Of a stretch of 64,000 bases of DNA, positions 59,427 to 64,000 are shown piece by piece. Source of the stretch: Pseudomonas sp. R37(2017) (GTDB lineage: Bacteria > Pseudomonadota > Gammaproteobacteria > Pseudomonadales > Pseudomonadaceae); assembly GCF_002113375.1 (NCBI RefSeq), contig NZ_NEHO01000001.1:62001-126000 (forward strand), read 5' to 3'. Position 1 is the stretch's first letter. Every line of letters begins with the position of its first letter. The notes beneath the pieces were generated by a model that saw only the letters and a program-made list of their open reading frames with translations, was not told the origin of the DNA and made no database searches. Made by a program: the position numbers and the translations under genes.

Positions 59427-61181
59427 ATGCGCGAAGCTCGCCAACAGACATTCACCACCCATGATGGCGTGGAACTGTTTTATCGACACTGGCCTGGCAT
59501 CCTTGCGCCGGACGAACCGCGCAAGGCCGTGCTGTTGTTTCATCGCGGCCATGAACACTCGGGGCGCATTGCCCACCTCGTGGATGAACTGGACTTGCCC
59601 GGCTACGACTTCTTTGCCTGGGATGCTCGGGGCCATGGCCTCTCGCCGGGCACTCGCGGCGACAGCCCGAGCTTTGCTTCCAGCGTGCGCGACGTGCAGA
59701 CCTTCTGCGAGCACATTAAAACGACTTACCAGATAGACGAGGAAAATCTCGCAGTGATTGCCCAGAGCGTCGGCGCGGTGATAGTCGCCACCTGGGCCCA
59801 CGATTACGCACCACGCATACGCTCGCTGGTGCTGGCGTCGCCAGCGTTCAAGGTCAAGCTCTATGTGCCCTTCGCCCGCCAGGGGCTGGCGCTGATGCGC
59901 AAGTGGCGCGGCAACTTTTTCGTCAACAGCTACGTCAAGGCGCAGTTCCTCAGTCACGACCCGCAACGCGTCGCCAGCTACGACAATGATCCGCTGATCA
60001 CCAAAGCCATTTCCGTGAATGTCCTGCTCGGTCTCTATGAAGCCGCCGAACGGGTCGTGGCCGATGCGCAGGCGATTCAGTTACCCGTTCAGTTGCTGAT
60101 CTCCGGTGCCGATTTCGTCGTGCATCGCCATCCCCAGGAACAGTTCTTCGATCGCCTGGGCAGCCTGCACAAGGAAAAACATGTGCTGCCGGGGTTCTTC
60201 CACGACACCCTGGGTGAAAAGCATCGCGGACCCGCCGTCGCCAGCGCACGCCGCTTCATCCTGCAGAACTTCGCCCAACCGAATGCCCGCCCTTCCCTGC
60301 TGGCCGCCGATCGCCTGGGCCTGACCTGCGCCGAATCCGAATCATTGGCCGCACCGCTGCCGCACAACTCCCTGCGCGATCTGTACTGGCGCATGACCCG
60401 CGCCAGCATGCGCCTGGGCAGTCAGTTGTCGTCGGGGATCAAGCTGGGGTTCGACACCGGGTTCGACTCCGGCAGTACCCTGGACTATGTCTACCGCAAC
60501 ACGCCCACAGGTACGTCCGCGGTCGGCCGCCTGATTGATCGCAACTACCTGAACTCCATCGGCTGGCGCGGCATTCGCCAACGCAAACTACATGTAGAAG
60601 AGTTGCTGCGCCTGACCATGCAGCAACTACGCGACCGGGGAAGCGAGGTGCGCATCGTCGACATCGCCGCCGGACACGGGCGCTACATTCTCGAAGCCTT
60701 GCAGGGTGTCAGCCCGCTGCCCGAGTCGATTCTGTTGCGCGACTACAGCGACATCAATGTGCGCGACGGCAGTGCGCTGATCCGCGAAAAAGGTCTGGAA
60801 GGGATCGCACGATTCGTCAAAGGCGATGCTTTCGACCGCACCGACCTGGCTGCACTGGAGCCCAGGCCGACGCTGGCGGTGGTTTCAGGTCTGTACGAGT
60901 TGTTCGCTGACAACCAAATGGTCAGCGCATCCCTCTCCGGCCTGGCCGACGCTGTGGAACCCGGCGGCTATCTGGTCTATACCGGTCAACCCTGGCACCC
61001 GCAGCTGGAGCTGATAGCCCGCGCCCTGACCAGCCACCGTGAAGGCCAGGCCTGGGTCATGCGCCGCCGCACCCAGGCGGAAATGGACCAATTGGTGGAG
61101 GCCGCCGGCTTTCGCAGGATCGATCTGCGCGTCGATGAGTGGGGCATCTTCAGCGTGGCCCTCGCGCAACGGGTGTCGTGA
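59427..61181 (+). CDS. ynbC: Alpha/beta hydrolase - SAM methyltransferase fusion, YnbC-like
   Basis: 584 aa from ATG 59427 (AAGGAATTGGCA upstream). The N-terminal half (about 1-290) is a monoacylglycerol-lipase-like hydrolase: LLFHRGHEHSGRI oxyanion region, nucleophile Ser in IAQSVGAV, late His in PGFFHDTLGEKH. The C-terminal half (about 370-584) is a class I methyltransferase with motif I VRIVDIAAGHGRYILEAL. The same fusion and length as E. coli YnbC. Its stop codon overlaps the next start (TGATG). Confidence 0.9.
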   Translation: MREARQQTFTTHDGVELFYRHWPGILAPDEPRKAVLLFHRGHEHSGRIAHLVDELDLPGYDFFAWDARGHGLSPGTRGDSPSFASSVRDVQTFCEHIKTTYQIDEENLAVIAQSVGAVIVATWAHDYAPRIRSLVLASPAFKVKLYVPFARQGLALMRKWRGNFFVNSYVKAQFLSHDPQRVASYDNDPLITKAISVNVLLGLYEAAERVVADAQAIQLPVQLLISGADFVVHRHPQEQFFDRLGSLHKEKHVLPGFFHDTLGEKHRGPAVASARRFILQNFAQPNARPSLLAADRLGLTCAESESLAAPLPHNSLRDLYWRMTRASMRLGSQLSSGIKLGFDTGFDSGSTLDYVYRNTPTGTSAVGRLIDRNYLNSIGWRGIRQRKLHVEELLRLTMQQLRDRGSEVRIVDIAAGHGRYILEALQGVSPLPESILLRDYSDINVRDGSALIREKGLEGIARFVKGDAFDRTDLAALEPRPTLAVVSGLYELFADNQMVSASLSGLADAVEPGGYLVYTGQPWHPQLELIARALTSHREGQAWVMRRRTQAEMDQLVEAAGFRRIDLRVDEWGIFSVALAQRVS

Positions 61182-62524
61182 TGCAGCACACTGCAACGGC
61201 GGCACGCGAGCCTGGCTTGCTCAAACCGGCAGTGCTCTGGCTATTGCTGCTGGCGCCGCTGTTCTTCAGCACCTATGGTTTCGCCACTTGGGTCACAGAC
61301 CAACGCGACGATGTCGGCAGCCTGGTGTTCGATTGGGAAAACCACATGCCATTCTGGGCCTGGACCATTGTCCCTTACTGGTCCATCGACCTGTTGTACG
61401 GCTTGTCCCTGCTGCTACCCCGCAGCCGCGAGGAATTGAAACGCCATGCCTTGCGCCTGTTGACCGCGCAGGTGATTGCCGTCAGTTGTTTTCTGATATG
61501 GCCGCTGCGCTTCACTTTCGCCCGACCGGAACTGGATGGCGTTTTTGGCTGGTTGTTCGATGTCCTCGCCAGCTTTGACAAGCCGTTCAATCAGGCGCCT
61601 TCGCTGCACATCGCCTTGCTGGTGATCCTCTGGGCCTGCTATCAGCGGCACTTGCAGGGCATCTGGCGCACGGTGATGCATGGCTGGTTCGCCCTGATCG
61701 GGATCTCGGTACTGACCACTTACCAGCACCACTTCATCGATCTGCCCACCGGCGCGATGCTCGGCTGGCTGTGTGTCTGGCTATGGCCGCTGGAGGGTCC
61801 CTCTCTCCTGCAAACCGCGCGTCTTGCACCCCGGGGGAAACGCTGGAACCTGGCGTTGTATTACCTGCTGGGGGCTGCGGCTTTCACCGTCCCGGCTTTT
61901 TCCTTGGGGGGAGCCTGGCTCTGGCTGCTCTGGCCGGCGCTGGCGCTGCTGCTGGTGGCACTCAATTACGCCGTGCTGGACGCAGGAGGCTTTCAGAAGC
62001 ACACCAATGGACGCCTGTCAGCCGCCGCCCGCTGGCTACTGGCCCCCTATCTGGTCGCCGCCTGGGTCAACTCGCGCCTGTGGACCCGCAAGGATCCAGA
62101 TCCCGATCTAGTACTCGACAACGTCTGGCTCGGGCGCATACCGACTCGCCAGGAACTCAAGGACAGCGCCTTTACTGCAGTGTTCGACCTGTGTGCCGAA
62201 CTCTCGTTCATCCCAGGTTCCGTCGCCTACCGCTCATTGCCCGTCCTGGACCTTACGGCACCAGACTCCGCGCAATGCGAAGAAGCAGCACTGGCCATCG
62301 AAAGCCTGCGCCAGCAAGGGCCGTTGCTGGTCTGCTGCGCCCTGGGTTATTCGCGCAGTGCCACTGCGCTGGCTGCCTGGCTGCTGCAGACCGGGCGGGC
62401 CGCCAGTATCGAGGAAGCCGTTACGCTGATCCAGCGTGCACGTCCAGGGATTGTCCTCGGTGCCCGTCATCGCCAGGTACTGGAACAACTATCGCCCAGC
62501 AGGGAGGACAGCCGTGTCTATTGA
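61181..62524 (+). CDS. ynbD: PAP2-like membrane phosphatase fused to dual-specificity phosphatase, YnbD-like
   Basis: 447 aa from ATG 61181. N-terminal membrane domain of about nine helices with PAP2-type residues: APSLHIALL (in place of PSGH) and YQHHFIDLPTG with the catalytic His/Asp. The C-terminal domain (about 300-440) is a cysteine-based phosphatase with CALGYSRSATA (C-x5-R). The same architecture as E. coli YnbD. Suggests lipid-phosphate exchange or dephosphorylation in this pathway. Confidence 0.88.
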   Translation: MQHTATAAREPGLLKPAVLWLLLLAPLFFSTYGFATWVTDQRDDVGSLVFDWENHMPFWAWTIVPYWSIDLLYGLSLLLPRSREELKRHALRLLTAQVIAVSCFLIWPLRFTFARPELDGVFGWLFDVLASFDKPFNQAPSLHIALLVILWACYQRHLQGIWRTVMHGWFALIGISVLTTYQHHFIDLPTGAMLGWLCVWLWPLEGPSLLQTARLAPRGKRWNLALYYLLGAAAFTVPAFSLGGAWLWLLWPALALLLVALNYAVLDAGGFQKHTNGRLSAAARWLLAPYLVAAWVNSRLWTRKDPDPDLVLDNVWLGRIPTRQELKDSAFTAVFDLCAELSFIPGSVAYRSLPVLDLTAPDSAQCEEAALAIESLRQQGPLLVCCALGYSRSATALAAWLLQTGRAASIEEAVTLIQRARPGIVLGARHRQVLEQLSPSREDSRVY

Positions 62525-62969
62525 TATGCAGTTGCAGGCAGCAGCCAGCCTGTTGCGTTGTGGTGGCTCGCTGGATCGACTCTCCAACGGCTTCACCTTG
62601 CTGGGCGCCTTGCTCGGTCTGAGCCAATACGTGGTGGCTACTCCAGGTAGTTGGCCTCTGGTTTGCAGCAGCGGACTACTGCTGCTCGGCCTTTGGCAGA
62701 AGTACTGGGCACTGCGGGTCGCTTTCGATGCCGATCTGTTCCAACGCCTTGCCCAGAGCCCAGCAGATCTTGGCGAGCGCACCCAGGCTCTGGACCAGAC
62801 CCTGACTGCGCTTCACCTGCTGCCCGCCGAGCGCGCCGGCCGCCCCTGGAGCCAACGCGTCGCTGGCGCCCTCATGCTGTTGCGTCGCCAGGCATTGCTG
62901 GTGGCGGCGCAAGTCCTGTTGACCCTGGTGTTCATCATTGCCGGCCCCTGGTTGGCCGTTGCGGGATAA
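62514..62969 (+). CDS. Unrecognised membrane protein inside the ynb-like operon
   Basis: 151 aa from GTG 62514 with a strong AGGGAGG 6 nt upstream, overlapping the ynbD end by 11 nt. Three hydrophobic segments (about 20-38, 43-62, 128-150) around a soluble loop with repeated Leu and charged residues (LGERTQALDQTLTALHLL). There is no counterpart in the E. coli ynb operon that I recall. Function unknown; tight packing implies it belongs to the pathway. Confidence 0.82.
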   Translation: MSIDMQLQAAASLLRCGGSLDRLSNGFTLLGALLGLSQYVVATPGSWPLVCSSGLLLLGLWQKYWALRVAFDADLFQRLAQSPADLGERTQALDQTLTALHLLPAERAGRPWSQRVAGALMLLRRQALLVAAQVLLTLVFIIAGPWLAVAG

Positions 62970-62978
62970 GGAGTTCTC

Positions 62979-63599
62979 ATGCTGGAGCCCGTGGTTGCCA
63001 CCCTCATCATCTCTGCCGCACGCCTCCTCACCGGCACGCGCAGCCTGTGGCTAGGTTGCGCACCGCAAGCGGTACAGCGCATCTATTTCGCCAACCACAG
63101 CAGCCATGGCGATTTCGTGCTGCTATGGGCCTCACTACCACCGAGCTTGCGTCGCATCACTCGCCCCGTCGCCGGGGCCGATTACTGGCTCAAAAGACCC
63201 CTGCGCCGGTACATCATCAACCGCGTATTCAATGGTGTGCTCATAGACCGTGAGCACAAGGATACTGCCGTCAACCCGTTACAGCCGATGCTCGATGCCC
63301 TGGCAAACGGCGATTCGCTGATCATCTTCCCGGAGGGCACGCGCAATCCAGAAGACGGCCTGCTGCCGTTCAAAAGCGGGCTGTATCACCTGGCGAAAAA
63401 GTACCCCCAGGCGCAATTGATCCCGGTGTGGATCGCCAACCTCAACCGCGTCATGCCCAAGGGGCGTGTGCTGCCGCTACCGCTGTTGTGCACCATCAGC
63501 TTTGGTACCGCGCTGAAACTGGACGCAGAAGAAAGCAAGGCGCAGTTTCTCGAGCGCAGTCGCGAAGCGCTGCTGAGCCTGGCTGAGGAGCATGCCTGA
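62979..63599 (+). CDS. 1-acyl-sn-glycerol-3-phosphate acyltransferase family
   Basis: 206 aa from ATG 62979. PlsC-type motifs are complete: block I NHSSHGD (H-x4-D), block II near NRVFNGVLIDRE, block III FPEGTRN, block IV around LIPVWIANLNR. Membrane anchor at the N-terminus. Would acylate a lysophosphatidic or related lyso-lipid. An addition relative to the E. coli ynb operon. 9 nt after the preceding gene. Confidence 0.92.
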   Translation: MLEPVVATLIISAARLLTGTRSLWLGCAPQAVQRIYFANHSSHGDFVLLWASLPPSLRRITRPVAGADYWLKRPLRRYIINRVFNGVLIDREHKDTAVNPLQPMLDALANGDSLIIFPEGTRNPEDGLLPFKSGLYHLAKKYPQAQLIPVWIANLNRVMPKGRVLPLPLLCTISFGTALKLDAEESKAQFLERSREALLSLAEEHA

Positions 63600-63600
63600 C

Positions 63601-64000
63601 ATGGACAGACAAACATTGATGTTGTTTGCCGGTATTGGCGCGTTTCTGCTTCTGGCCTCGCTGATCGGTTCCCTACTCAAACGACGCACCCAGGGCGTAT
63701 CTAACCCGGTGATCGACAACCTCAACACCCGGATCAACGCCTGGTGGGTGATGGTACTGGTAATCGGGGCTGCCTTCTGGCTCGGTACCACTGCAGTGAT
63801 CCTGTTGTTCTACACCGTGTCGTTCTATGCCCTGCGCGAATTCATGACCCTCATGCCGACCCGACGCAGCGACTATCCGGCACTGGTGGCGGCCTTCTAC
63901 CTGGCGCTGCCGCTGCAGTACCTGTTGATTTACTACGATTGGTACGGGTTGTTTTCGATCTTCATCCCGGTCTACGTGTTTTTGCTGCTACCGATCCTGG
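63601..64000 (+). CDS. ynbB: Phosphatidate cytidylyltransferase, YnbB-like (partial)
   Basis: The first 133 residues from ATG 63601 (MDRQTLMLFAGIGAFLLLAS), 1 nt after the acyltransferase stop; cut by the right edge. Hydrophobic from the start, with the FYTVSFYALREFMTLMPTRR and YYDWYGLFSIFIPVYVFLLL segments typical of CdsA-family proteins. Would make CDP-diacylglycerol for the upstream CDP-alcohol transferase. The catalytic C-terminal signature lies outside the window. Confidence 0.85.
   Translation, partial: MDRQTLMLFAGIGAFLLLASLIGSLLKRRTQGVSNPVIDNLNTRINAWWVMVLVIGAAFWLGTTAVILLFYTVSFYALREFMTLMPTRRSDYPALVAAFYLALPLQYLLIYYDWYGLFSIFIPVYVFLLLPIL

Overview
The window reads as chromosome of a fluorescent-group Pseudomonas. 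This rests on gene order and protein content: the thrS-infC-rpmI-rplT-pheS-pheT translation block, the accD-folC-SPOR-cvpA-purF-metZ block, the fimV-asd-leuB-methyltransferase-leuD-leuC block, a RsmE-type CsrA, and Pseudomonas-style palindromic REP/REPIN repeats. The species is not determined.

Layout. 1-6.0 kb (minus): translation operon, cut at the left edge inside pheT. 6.4-8.4 kb: small genes (periplasmic protein, cold-shock protein, I78-type inhibitor lipoprotein, two hypotheticals). 8.4-15.5 kb (minus): a complete ribose/nucleoside operon (rbsB-rbsA-rbsC-rbsR-rbsK-rbsD-nucleoside hydrolase) with a clear promoter and a RbsR-type operator. 15.6-21.4 kb: housekeeping and envelope genes, including periplasmic asparaginase/glutaminase, endonuclease I, RsmE, and an exported beta-carbonic anhydrase. 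21.4-27.1 kb: an accessory patch made largely of debris. It holds a mercury-type merR with its operator and a merP 3' scar, a GDCCVxC protein, a 31-aa membrane microprotein, a frameshifted gene, a cut-off SleB-like hydrolase, a low-GC O-acetyltransferase, a holin-like fragment and a 58-aa membrane protein. It ends at tRNA-Val(GAC).

27.4-34.3 kb: a PuuB-like oxidase, then a molybdenum-hydroxylase operon (Mo subunit, 2Fe-2S subunit, three-haem cytochrome c, XdhC chaperone). 34.75-35.13 kb: tRNA cluster Val(TAC)-Asp-Asp. 35.3-44.2 kb (minus): SDR, metZ, purF, cvpA, SPOR protein, folC, accD, trpF, truA. 44.5-53.9 kb (minus): fimV, a Usg-like ASADH paralogue that appears to lack the catalytic Cys, asd, leuB, a methyltransferase, leuD, leuC. 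54.0-58.2 kb (plus): a LysR regulator divergent from leuC and a five-PAS GGDEF-EAL protein. 58.4-64 kb (plus): a PAAR protein, then an operon resembling E. coli ynbABCD with an added acyltransferase and an unrecognised membrane protein, cut at the right edge in a CdsA-like gene.

The most interesting system is this last operon. It encodes acyl transfer, CDP-activation, CDP-alcohol phosphatidyltransfer, a hydrolase-methyltransferase fusion and a PAP2-dual-specificity phosphatase fusion, which together look like a dedicated pathway for an uncharacterised phospholipid or glycerophospho-derivative. The second is the decayed mer/phage patch with its surviving microproteins.
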